From positions 18,772,967-18,836,966 of the forward strand of contig CM030706.1 of NCBI GenBank assembly GCA_017979445.1: a DNA stretch of 64,000 nt, read 5' to 3'. Both the position numbers and the translations under genes were made by a program. The DNA comes from Akebia trifoliata. Lineage: Eukaryota > Streptophyta > Magnoliopsida > Ranunculales > Lardizabalaceae. Position 1 is the first letter of the stretch, and each line of letters begins with the position of its first letter. The notes under the pieces were generated by a model. That model was not told where the DNA came from. It ran no database searches and was given only the letters and a program-made list of their open reading frames with translations. Of the stretch, positions 43,462 through 54,568 are shown one piece after another.

Positions 43462-46390
43462 TGATGAGTATCTAGAAACACTGAATTATACGCACGTTTC
43501 TCAGACATTTATCTTGATTTTTGTCCCTATTTCTCCGTATTAAGGTAATAATCATGATAAGCCTCGAAACACCATATTGCATGTTAATTAGGCTTAATTA
43601 TACATAAATAAATTCATTTACAAGATAAATCTAATTACATGTGTTTCTTGTGAAGTAATCAACATTTTAAAATCAAAATCTAAAGGCAAAAGTATTTGGG
43701 CCCACTTTGGAATGCCCTAATCCTTAACTCATGTTCTCATCTTTCGTCTTTTTGTACAAAGAAAAGTGGAGGCTACTTTTGGACTCTTCTACACACATTT
43801 TCCTCTATAAATAGATCTTCAATCTCTAGAGAAACTCTTCCTCTTGGTTATCTTATCCAAGACTCCTTTAATCTAAGGCTCTTAGCATCTTCTCTTATAT
43901 TTTTATATTTTTATCTTCTAGTTATTTTGTTTTTAGGTAAATAGTCTTGTAAGAAGTAGAAGAAGAAGAAGAATTTGTAAGTTTCTCCATGAAATGAAGA
44001 AAAGTTCTTTCATCTCTTATCTTCCCTCTCTTGCAATGACATTAGGCTAAGCTCCCCTCCATTGGAGAGTGAAAAAACCAAGAGCAAGTTCTTGTGTTAT
44101 TTTTAATTTCATGCATTTCTTTTATCTAAAATACTCATGAGTTCTCTTTAAGATTTCTTGCACCTTTTGTTCTTAATATAGATATTTTATGTTTAGATTA
44201 GATCAAGATAAAATATGCTTAAACTAGATAATTGGTAGTAAGAAGTTCAAGGAATTCTACTTTGTTTATGTTCCCTCATTTGATTTCATTTGCTAAACTT
44301 TCCGTTCTAAAGAGCTATGTAGACACCCCATTTTTGCACTCGCTTGATTAATCAACTCGTCAACCCGATCGCAATGATTCCCAATGATGGATGTTATTTC
44401 CATTGCTTTATTTTGTTACCAGATGTGTTTCAGAAATCCGGATGAGGTATCTCAAACTAACAAAACCTTAGAAACCACGCTACGCTAGGAAAATACGACC
44501 CCAGAAACATAGAAATCATCATCTTGCAGACCAGAAAGAAACTTCGCGATAAAAATTACCAAATTACCAAAATACCCCTAACCTCAAAACAACCATAGAG
44601 CCTACGTTACGCTTAGGAAAACTCTCTCAAACACATAAAACAACAAATCGAAATCAAATAAATCATTTCACCAATTTTAACAGAATTTGATAAAATTACG
44701 AAAATGCCCCTCATAAAGTTCATGACCATTTCACACAAAAAATTTCATAAATGACACAAACTAATATTTCCATTGAATTCCTTACGAAAAATTGATTCTA
44801 AAACATCCTAGAACATTAAAAACCGACTTAAAACGTGAAAAGTCCTCTCCGGGGGCAAAACGGTAATTTCACAATTTTCATAATTAAAATTTTCGAAATT
44901 AATAAATAAAATATTAAATAATTAAAGTGAAACATTAATGAAATTAATTTAAAAATTGGAACTAAAAAAATCGATCAATCGGACTTTCAAGTAAAATTGT
45001 TGAGGGTTCGTGGGATATTTCTTTAAGGACCCCTTCATTTGGGGGTCCAAAGAATTAAAGATATTTTAGAGGGGGGTTCTCCAAAAATTAAAAGTAAATC
45101 AAGCAAGACTGAAGTCAAGGTATTAAAGTCAATCAAGTGAAACTGAAGTCAAAATTAAAGTCAACTAAGCAAGACTGAAGTCAAGATATTAAAAGTCAAT
45201 CAATTAAGACTAAAGTCAAAACATTAAAAGTCAATCAAATAAGACCAAAAATCATAATAGAGTTCTAATTAAATAATAACTCAATCTAATAGAGTTCTAA
45301 CTTAAAAACAATTCTACCTAAAACAATTCTAATTAAAACACAATTCTACAAAAAATAAGTCTAACTAAAACACAACTCTAATTAAAAGAACTCTAATTAA
45401 ATACTAACTCTATCCAAATCAACCCCTAAAAAATCTATAAATAGAGGTGCTCACACCCTATTTTCGTATCAAATGATAAACCCTAAGAGAAGTAGGTCTA
45501 AAAGCCCCCCTAGCCTCACATAAACCCTAGTTTTGGAGCCCAAACTCTTTACCTAACATCCCTCCTTCGATTTTAGCATAAGAAATGCCTAAAAGCCTTC
45601 CAAAAACATCTCAAAATCCGCAACAAACTTGAAGAGTTCAGATCTAAAAATAAGGAGATACCTTGCCTCGGAGATCCGAAATCAAATCCGGAGATAGAAC
45701 GGAGTAAGGGAGTACGGTACAAGGAGCTATTTTTGTCAGATCTGAGGGAACAAAATCCTTACTATCGGAAAGGTATAAAATTTTTTATTTTTATTTTTAT
45801 CTAGGTTTTTAGCAATGTGATTTATTTGGGAAGTTAGTAGAGACCGGCTTTGGCCGGGCGGGGTTGGGGCCTAACACCTTCCAACCCCATAATGTGATCT
45901 CCGGACTCTTTTTCTCTTTCGTAGATTAGTTTGCCTTTTTTAGAGTCAGTTTGGTTCCTAGACCTTAACAACTAGGTGGCGACTCCCAAACCTCAAGGGT
46001 CAAAAGCGGATCCGCGCACCCCGCGGATCGAGGGCGTTTTCAAGCTAACACCAAGCCCTTATGATTGAGTTATAAAAAGGCTAGAGATTAGGAATTGTGC
46101 ATTAAGATGTTCTAGGTAGATCCACATCCAATGGTACTTCAATTTCATAAGTTTACTTGCTTTGAACTTCATTTACTTTGGTTAATTTTCTAACAACTTT
46201 AAATCTTCTTGATAAGTTCAAAAATACAAAGAAAAATAATTTTAATTTCTTTTAGGTAATTCGAATTGTATCCTCTTAGATTAACTCTACTCCCCCTTTC
46301 TCTTGGGTTTGATCCTCTAATTTCCCCACAAGTAAGGTAAAAGTAAGATTAATATCAATTTTGATAGGAAGAACAACGATAGTCTCACCA
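43462..46390 (+). repeat. 5' LTR of the family-C element, interrupted by a solo LTR
   Basis: Without the 1.73-kb insert it is about 1.2 kb, matching the 3' LTR at 52834-54041. The TATA box TATAAATA is at 43806-43813. The first part ends at 44317 and the second begins at 46043 (the duplicated AGCTA). Confidence 0.85.
44318..46042 (+). repeat. Solo family-A LTR with target duplication AGCTA
   Basis: TGTAGACACCCC to GGGCGTTTTCA, complete (1725 bp). AGCTA is duplicated at 44313-44317 and 46043-46047, and the uninterrupted site exists in the family-C 3' LTR (GGAGCTAACACC). The U5 hairpin GATCCGCG-CACCC-CGCGGATC is perfect here. TATAAATA is at 45436-45443. Solo LTRs arise by recombination between the two LTRs of one insertion. 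Confidence 0.93.
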
Positions 46391-49300
46391 GAATTTTGGC
46401 GCTGATGCCGGGAAAAGGTAAAGGTAGTAGTAGTAAGTTTTGATTTAAAATTCATTTCTTTCATTTTTATTTTTTATTTTCTTTAATTTTGATTTCTTTT
46501 TTTAAGTTCAAGTGTTCTTGAGGGTTTAAGAGAGAAGAAAGAAGAAAACAAATTGAAAAAAAAAAGTCATTCCTTATTTTTTTTTCACCTTAGACAACAG
46601 AACTTAAACTGACTTTTTATAAAATGTGACAAAGTCAACAAGATTTTGATAAGTCAGAATCTGTTTTTGAGGCTGTTTACTATCATTTCTACTAATATTT
46701 CTATTTTACTCCTTATAGGTGTATTTTTTTTTAATCTACTTTAATATTTAGTTAGGTTTATTTTTCTATTTTAGAAACTCTTGTATATGATTCCTTGTAA
46801 TTTTTTTAATTATCCAAGAAGGCTTGAATTGTAATAGACTAAGGAAGGACGACGAGTGGACAATACTATTACGGCTCCTTAGGTTCGCACACCAAAATTG
46901 GAATTGATGGCCTAAGTAGACTCAAATCCGGAGATAGAACGAAGTAAGGGAGTACGGTACAAGGAGCTATTTTTGTCAGATCTGAGGGAACAAAATCCTT
47001 ACTATCGGAAAGGTATAAAATTTTTTATTTTTATTTTTATCTAGGTTTTTAGCAATGTGATTTATTTGGGAAGTTAGTAGAGACCGGCTTTGGCCGGGCG
47101 GGGTTGGGGCCTAACACCTTCCAACCCCATAATGTGATCTCCGGACTCTTTTTCTCTTTCGTAGATTAGTTTGCCTTTTTTAGAGTCAGTTTGGTTCCTA
47201 GACCTTAACAACTAGGTGGCGACTCCCAAACCTCAAGGGTCAAAAGCGGATCCGCGCACCCCGCGGATCGAGGGCGTTTTCAAGCTAACACCAAGCCCTT
47301 ATGATTGAGTTATAAAAAGGCTAGAGATTAGGAATTGTGCATTAAGATGTTCTAGGTAGATCCACATCCAATGGTACTTCAATTTCATAAGTTTACTTGC
47401 TTTGAACTTCATTTACTTTGGTTAATTTTCTAACAACTTTAAATCTTCTTGATAAGTTCAAAAATACAAAGAAAAATAATTTTAATTTCTTTTAGGTAAT
47501 TCGAATTGTATCCTCTTAGATTAACTCTACTCCCCCTTTCTCTTGGGTTTGATCCTCTAATTTCCCCACAAGTAAGGTAAAAGTAAGATTAATATCAATT
47601 TTGATAGGAAGAACAACGATAGTCTCACCAGAATTTTGGCGCTGATGCCGGGAAAAGGTAAAGGTAGTAGTAGTAAGTTTTGATTTAAAATTCATTTCTT
47701 TCATTTTTATTTTTTATTTTCTTTAATTTTGATTTCTTTTTTTAAGTTCAAGTGTTCTTGAGGGTTTAAGAGAGAAGAAAGAAGAAAACAAATTGAAAAA
47801 AAAAAGTCATTCCTTATTTTTTTTTCACCTTAGACAACAGAACTTAAACTGACTTTTTATAAAATGTGACAAAGTCAACAAGATTTTGATAAGTCAGAAT
47901 CTGTTTTTGAGGCTGTTTACTATCATTTCTACTAATATTTCTATTTTACTCCTTATAGGTGTATTTTTTTTTAATCTACTTTAATATTTAGTTAGGTTTA
48001 TTTTTCTATTTTAGAAACTCTTGTATATGATTCCTTGTAATTTTTTTAATTATCCAAGAAGGCTTGAATTGTAATAGACTAAGGAAGGACGACGAGTGGA
48101 CAATACTATTACGGCTCCTTAGGTTCGCACACCAAAATTGGAATTGATGGCCTAAGTAGACTCAAATCCGGAGATAGAACGAAGTAAGGGAGTACGGTAC
48201 AAGGAGCTATTTTTGTCAGATCTGAGGGAACAAAATCCTTACTATCGGAAAGGTATAAAATTTTTTATTTTTATTTTTATCTAGGTTTTTAGCAATGTGA
48301 TTTATTTGGGAAGTTAGTAGAGACCGGCTTTGGCCGGGCGGGGTTGGGGCCTAACACCTTCCAACCCCATAATGTGATCTCCGGACTCTTTTTCTCTTTC
48401 GTAGATTAGTTTGCCTTTTTTAGAGTCAGTTTGGTTCCTAGACCTTAACAACTAGGTGGCGACTCCCAAACCTCAAGGGTCAAAAGCGGATCCGCGCACC
48501 CCGCGGATCGAGGGCGTTTTCAAGCTAACACCAAGCCCTTATGATTGAGTTATAAAAAGGCTAGAGATTAGGAATTGTGCATTAAGATGTTCTAGGTAGA
48601 TCCACATCCAATGGTACTTCAATTTCATAAGTTTACTTGCTTTGAACTTCATTTACTTTGGTTAATTTTCTAACAACTTTAAATCTTCTTGATAAGTTCA
48701 AAAATACAAAGAAAAATAATTTTAATTTCTTTTAGGTAATTCGAATTGTATCCTCTTAGATTAACTCTACTACTCCCCTTTCTCTTGGGTTTGATCCTCT
48801 AATTTCCCCACAAGTAAGGTAAAAGTAAGATTAATATCAATTTTGATAGGAAGAACAACGATAGTCTCACCAGAATTTTGGCGCTGATGCCGGAAAAAGG
48901 TAAAGGTAGTAGTAGTAAGTTTTGATTTAAAATTCATTTCTTTCATTTTTATTTTTATTTTCTTTAATTTTGATTTCTTTTTTTAAGTTCAAGTGTTCTT
49001 GAGGGTTTAAGAGAGAAGAAAGAAGAAAACAAATTGAAAAAAAAAAGTCATTCCTTATTTTTTTTTCACCTTAGACAACAGAACTTAAACTGACTTTTTA
49101 TAAAATGTGACAAAGTCAACAAGATTTTGATAAGTCAGAATCTGTTTTTGAGGCTGTTTACTATCATTTCTACTAATATTTCTATTTTACTCCTTATAGG
49201 TGTATTTTTTTTTAATCTACTTTAATATTTAGTTAGGTTTATTTTTCTATTTTAGAAACTCTTGTATATGATTCCTTGTAATTTTTTTAATTTTCCAAGA

Positions 49301-49401
49301 AGGCTTGAATTGTAATAGACTAAGGAAGGACGACGAGTGGACAATACTATTACGGCTCCTTAGGTTCGCACACCAAAATTGGAATTGATGGCCTAAGTAG
49401 A
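45682..49401 (+). repeat. Three tandem copies of a 1.24-kb segment
   Basis: Copies at about 45682-46921, 46922-48161 and 48162-49401. Each holds the last 360 bp of the family-A LTR, the end of the family-C LTR, its primer site and 0.5 kb of internal leader. Copies 1 and 2 are nearly identical (one difference seen, GGAGTAAG against GAAGTAAG near the start). Copy 3 has a few indels and substitutions. The junction CTCAAATCCGG is explained by a short shared TCAAA at both breakpoints. Small frames that recur at 46276-46464 and 47516-47704 are repeats, not genes. Confidence 0.93.
46397..46412 (+). promoter_or_regulatory. Primer binding site of the family-C element (tRNA-Asp type)
   Basis: TGGCGCTGATGCCGGG, six bases after the LTR end. 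Close to TGGCGCCGTTGCCGGG, the usual Athila primer site. Duplicated copies occur near 47637 and 48877 through the triplication. Confidence 0.75.
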
Positions 49402-49689
49402 CTCAAACCGTCTTCACCCCGTCTAGCACTGGAGGTAATCCCAAAACACCCACACCTCTCTATGCTAATGGGTTACTCCTTGCCTTTATCTGTTATTTTT
49501 TCAATTTGCACATATTTGGAATAGTTAATTAAGTAGTAAAGAGCACCCTTACAAGGATGAACCATAAGATAAGAATCGGATTTCATCATCGATATCTTGC
49601 CCTTCTAGGAAATTGGATTCACAACCACAAAATTAATTAAACTGGTTTGACTCTAGGTCCTATCAAACTCAATAGGCAAAGCTAATCTA

Positions 49690-49905
49690 AGTTGAACCAA
49701 TTGCACTTCTTAGTCGAAAACAGTGCTTGAACGCAATCCTGCCTCGATGTACCTCGTGTGCTAGGGGGATAAATGACGTCTATTCTAGACGAGAGGTGAT
49801 TTAAGAGTGCCTTTGTTAAGCATCGTGCACCATCTCTCAATTGGGGATTAAACTGGTTGTTTAAGATTTCAGAGATTTGGATTGGAGGCTAAGATTACCA
49901 CTTTG
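49690..49905 (+). other. Leader module, copy in the Athila-like element
   Basis: Reads CAATTGCACTTCTTAGTC, then AGGGGGATAAATGACGTCTA, then TTCTAGACGAGAGGTGATTT and GCACCATCTCTCAATTGG, matching 28640-28850 of element 2 block for block. It lies between primer site and gag-like frame, as in the Tat elements. Only the second hairpin (GTCTA-TTC-TAGAC, 49778-49790) is retained. Confidence 0.7.
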
Positions 49906-50299
49906 AAACAGTTAAGAGCTAGTTGTCTAGCCGTAAGAACCCAATATCACATGTGAATTCCTCCCTCTCTTATGTGTAAATCAATAGTGTATAGATACAG
50001 AATCCCGAGCAAATTTTGCATCATCATGGAGTTTATGAGAGAATCGTGAATCCCGTGCATTTTATGTGACAACTACGGTCATTCTCCCGAGCGTTGTCCA
50101 AGTCTACCCATGCTTCGTGCTACGCAAGCCAATATGCATCATTCTCAAAATTCTTATTAAATGCCTACACCTAGTTCGTTCGACCAACCATACCATACCT
50201 AATCAGAACGAGTTCACTTAGGATAGTCATTTTGATAACCATGAGGATTTTTATAAGCACGACTGATGAATCCAACCATAATTCCCTAACAATCCTATG

Positions 50300-51054
50300 A
50301 TTCTCAATATTTCTTCGAATATAGAGCTGTAGAGCCAGAGTTAACATTTAGTGACTCATTTTTGTCCTTTCCTCCAACTTCATCATTAAAGTCATTGATG
50401 ACTGAGTTGTTAAATCAACAACAACAGGACATAGGTCAAGCCTTAGCCAGCATAGGAACTCAATTGAGTCACCTAGCGCTATCTTTAAAAGAAGGAAATT
50501 TTGATAAATTCGAAAATGAGGATATCTCTATCCTAAAAAATCTACCATTCTTTCAAATCAAGCTTAGTGACCAGTTCTACTCTTTTGAAGATTTCGATGA
50601 TTGTCCATCAATAATTGATAATCACATCTTAATTGAAGTTCAAATTCAAACCAATGAGGTTACAATTCCAATCGAAATAATGATAGAAATCTAATTAGGT
50701 CAGCTTATTGTGCCCTTAGAAGAAAGAGAGAATGGTCAATTTTCAAATGAGATAACCCCCGAGAGCCAACTAATGTTTCAAATTCCCAATAAGCTAATCA
50801 ATTGTACAAATTTAGCTAAGGAAACTAATCCACCATCAGAGGAAACTGTTGTTCAGGAAGAACCAAGGATGAACTCTAATTTGTTAGTCATACCAATTCC
50901 AACCACTACTGATCTAACCTCGTACCCCATTCAACTTATCCTTTCACAAGATTGTAAAGACTCATCTTGTCTTACAACTTCCATTCTCTTAGAAAATATA
51001 ATGGTTGAGAACAGTTTCAAAAAGTTGATGACGCTAAGAACTGAAGATAAATGA
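50300..51054 (+). pseudogene. Gag-like frame of the Athila-like element
   Basis: One frame reads YRAVEPELTFSDSFLSF, then SLKSLMTELLNQQQQDIGQA and IGTQLSHLALSLKEG. The Gln-rich segment followed by a hydrophobic heptad resembles the region after the gag core in Athila-type Gag. A stop at 50692 splits it; the second half (50710-51054) is acidic and unrecognised. No gag core, zinc knuckle or pol follows. 51055-51660 and 51720-52810 hold no convincing gene. Confidence 0.45.
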
Positions 51055-52810
51055 GGGATGTCGATCATTTAAAAAAAATCATTCCCATGTCCTGACGATG
51101 ATCAAATTATGTCTGTCTATCATTTGGGGTGGGAAGTCGATTATCGTGTCTATCAAATTAGATGTTAGGAAAATTCTTAAAAATCAGACCTTTTGATAGG
51201 TCCAGCTGAAGACATTAAACTTAGTGCTATTTGATTTTGTTTTAATAAGTAGTGTAGTTAGGAAATAAACTTTCTCAACAAAAAAAAACTCCAACCCTAA
51301 TCTCTTTCTTATTTTCTTCCTCTTCAAGATAACTCTCAACCAAACCAATCAATCAACGCTACTAGGACTGCAGGCTGGTCACCAATAATTGATTGAGTAA
51401 CAGAGATAGATGTTGGCCTATATTAAGGAGAAGAAGGCACAGGTCACTGAAAATTCAGATTCAGATTAGGATGAGTTTTATTCTTAAATTTGGACGTTTT
51501 TAGGTTATTTCTTAATTCTTAGGTAGAATTTTATTTACGCAAAACTATTTCGAAAATTATAATTGTTATAACTTTCAATCTTTTCAGATCAGTTGTAACA
51601 AGATTTTGCACATTAATGCCCAATCCGTTTCAGGTGTGATTTAACATTTTTCTCTCTTTCCTTACTACGTGTATATTGAGGACAATATTTCATTTAGGTT
51701 TGGGAGTATTAAGTTATCTCATAATTGCATTGCATATCATCCTAATTTAGTTTCATGTTTTTAGAAAAAAAATTGAAAAAAAATTTAAAAATATTTAACA
51801 CTTTTGAAATATTTTCTTCAAAATCTTTGTATGTACTTTTTACATATGAATTTCATATATTAAGTTTATGTCCTAACTTTTAATCATAAGTTTTTTTTTT
51901 GTTCCTCATTAAGAAAATCATGAAAAAATTACTTTGAAAAATTCACTTTTGATTGATTACTTGGAATAACAAGATTTTATGGAACAAGAGCTGACCCTCT
52001 TCTTTGTCTTGAGTGTTAGGGAAAACCTAGTCTAGTGAACTATGACTTCCTTATCCTTTGGTTGGATGGTTAGAAGAAAAACAGAACTGGGGTTAATATG
52101 ATTTGGACAACAACCACAGGATTAGACTGGGTACCTTGAAAAGGACTACCTGCTTTTTGTAAAAAGAACATCGAAAAATGGTGAAATATGAAAAAGTTAA
52201 GAAAATAAAAGGCTGAGAGATGTGAAAAAGACCAAAGTAAAGCAAAAAGATTATAACTAAAAAAGTACAAAAATGAAAAGAGTCCAATGAGACCAATTAG
52301 TTCAATAGGATGAAAGCCATCAATGGTAAAAACATGAGTAAACTGAAATATCACAAATAAAACCCCTTAGAGGTATTAAAGTGAACATCCATGCCTCTCA
52401 CCATCCCAGACAGGATGCCTAGTTTTGAGTTAAAACTTAAGTAGAATCGACCATTTTTAGCAATTAGGAGGTGAAATCTTGTTCCTAAATAGATGTTGCT
52501 TTTAAAAAGAAAAAAATAAAAAAATTGCATAAGCACTCAAGTTATCTTTGAAATTTTTTAAAATAAAGAATAAAAACTTAAAATTTGTTCAAAAGTAAAT
52601 TACCTTTGATTGCTTTATGAAATGCCGTTATGTCGCATTATATACAATGATTTTGAAGTTGATATCTAAAAAATATTTTGAATTTTGTGGATATATTTTC
52701 TGTAAACCCTTACGAGTCAAATTCGTCCACTAGCGGTTCAAGGGCTTGCTGCATTCGCTAAATGCAGTCGAGGTGCCTGCGAAAGTGACAATTTTATTTT
52801 TTAGGAACTA

Positions 52811-52833
52811 GAAAAAAGGTAAGTTTGGAGGTG
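52811..52833 (+). promoter_or_regulatory. Polypurine tract of the family-C element
   Basis: GAAAAAAGGTAAGTTTGGAG, then GTG, directly before the 3' LTR start TGATGAGTG. Confidence 0.6.
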
Positions 52834-54041
52834 TGATGAGTGTCTCGAAACACTAAATTATACTTACGTTTCCCGCACATTTATCTTGATTTTTATCCCT
52901 ATTTCTCTGTATTAAGTTAATAATCATGATAAGCCTTGAAACACCATGTTGCATGTTAATTAGGCTTAATTATACATAAATAAATTCATTTACTAGATAA
53001 ATCTAATTACATGTGTTTTTTGTACAGAAAATCAATATTTTGGAATCAAAATCTCAAGGCAAAGGCATTTTGGCTCACTTTGGAATGTCCTAATCCTTTG
53101 GAATGCTCTAATCCTTAACTCATGTTCTCATCTTTTGTCTTTTTGTGCAAAGAAAAGTTGAGACTACTTTTGGACTCTTACATTTTTCTCTATAAATAGA
53201 GCTTCAATCTCTAGAGAAACTCCCCCTCTTAGTTCTCTTATCCAAGACTCCATTAATCTAAGGCTCTCAGCTCTTCTCTTATATTTTTATATTTTTATCT
53301 TCTAGTTATTTTCTTTTTTGATAAATAGTCTTGTAAGAAGTGATAGAAGAAGAATTTGTAAGTTTCTCCATGAAATGAAAAAAATTTCTTTCATCTTTTG
53401 TCTTCCCTCTCTTATAATGATATTAGGCTAAGCTCCCCTCCATTGGAGAGTGAAAAAGTCTAGAGCAAGTTCTTGTGTTGTTTCTAATTTCATGCCTTTC
53501 TTTTATTTAAAATGTTCATGGGTTCTCTTTAAGATTTCTTGCACATTTTATTCTTAATATAAATACTTTATACTTAGATTAGATCAAGATAAAATATGTT
53601 TAAACTAGATAATTGATAAAAAGAAGTTTAAGAAATTCTACTTTGTTTATGTTCCCTTATTTGATTTCATTTACTAAACTTTTCGATATAAGGAGCTAAC
53701 ACCAAGCCCTTACGATTGAGTTATAAAAAGGCTAGAGACTAAGAATTGCTCATTAACATGTTCTAGGTAGATGTACCTCCAATGGTGCTTTAATTTCATA
53801 AGTTTAATTGCTTTTAACTTCATTTACTTTGGTTAATTTTCTAACAACTTTAAATTTTCTTGATAAGTTTAAAAATACAAAGAAAAATAGTTTTAATTTC
53901 TTTTGGTTAATTTGAATTTTATCCTCTTAGCTTAACTCTACTCCCCCTTTCTTTTGGGTTCGATCCCCTGTTTGCCCCACAAGTAAGGTAAAAGTAAGAT
54001 TAATATTAACTTCGGTGGAAAGAACAACGATAGTCCCACCA
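52834..54041 (+). repeat. 3' LTR of the family-C element
   Basis: 1208 bp, TGATGAGTGTCTCG to AGTCCCACCA. The TATA box is at 53191-53198. It keeps the empty target site of the solo LTR found in its partner. The two LTRs differ visibly (several percent), so the insertion is fairly old. Confidence 0.87.
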
Positions 54042-54220
54042 GAGGTATGCCAAGTCTTATTGTAGGTCCATTAGATTTTTAGGGGTCTTAAAAACTTTTG
54101 AATTGATCAAAATGCCACATTTCGATGATTTGGGGTTTTTAGGCCCATTGACGAATTTGGCTAAAAACTTTTTTTTTGGGTCTTTTCAAGTAGGGAGCCA
54201 TTAAAATTGGGGTTTCTATA
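54042..54220 (-). repeat. 5' LTR of the family-B element, part 2
   Basis: Resumes the LTR cut at 43461: CATTAGATTTTTAGGGGTC, GCCACATTTCGATGATTTGG and AGGCCCATTG align with 39280-39490. Its end reads GGGGTTTCTATA where GGGGTGTCTACA is expected. 54221-54568, beyond it, is unassigned flanking sequence; it holds a perfect inverted repeat of 10-bp arms at 54396-54416. Confidence 0.75.
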
Positions 54221-54568
54221 GGATTGGACTGGGACTAATTGATGTTCATTGACAAGTGATGATCGAAGTCTTAATCAGGATTTCTTAAGTTTAGAAAGTC
54301 AAAGACTTGGGTACAAGATTGACTCATTTTAGTGTATAATATACCTCAAACCTGGGAGCAAAGTTAAGCTTTTTTTATCTATTTTTGAAAAACATATAGG
54401 TATAAATTATACCTATCCAAGCTTCAAAAACGAATAAGCGTAAATTATTCATATCCATGTTTCAAAAAAAGACTAGAAACATTTTTTTTCAAAAATCTAT
54501 CATGGGCACAATGCTTACTGGTTTTGGGTATCTTGTTCACTGTTTTTGTTCTTGGGCTGAAAAAGTCT

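Larger units (their letters stand above)
43462..54041 (+). mobile_element. Athila-like non-autonomous retrotransposon, LTR family C
   Basis: LTRs begin TGATGAGT and end CCCACCA or TCTCACCA. The primer site is tRNA-Asp type (TGGCGCTGATGCCGGG), and a polypurine tract precedes the 3' LTR. These features and the block TTGAGGACAATATTTC-TTTAGGTTTGGG near 51675 fit the Athila group. The internal region holds one gag-like frame and no pol. It is inserted in a family-B LTR, which resumes at 54042. I see no clear target duplication (GGGGC against GAGGT). Confidence 0.78.

Noticed and set aside
46276..47704. Two identical 62-codon frames as a duplicated gene
   Set aside because: They are part of the 1.24-kb tandem triplication and span LTR-end and primer-site sequence.
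54396..54416. Perfect 10-bp-arm inverted repeat as a terminator or binding site
   Set aside because: A/T-rich palindromes of this size occur by chance in a 64-kb AT-rich window, and no gene or element end adjoins it.
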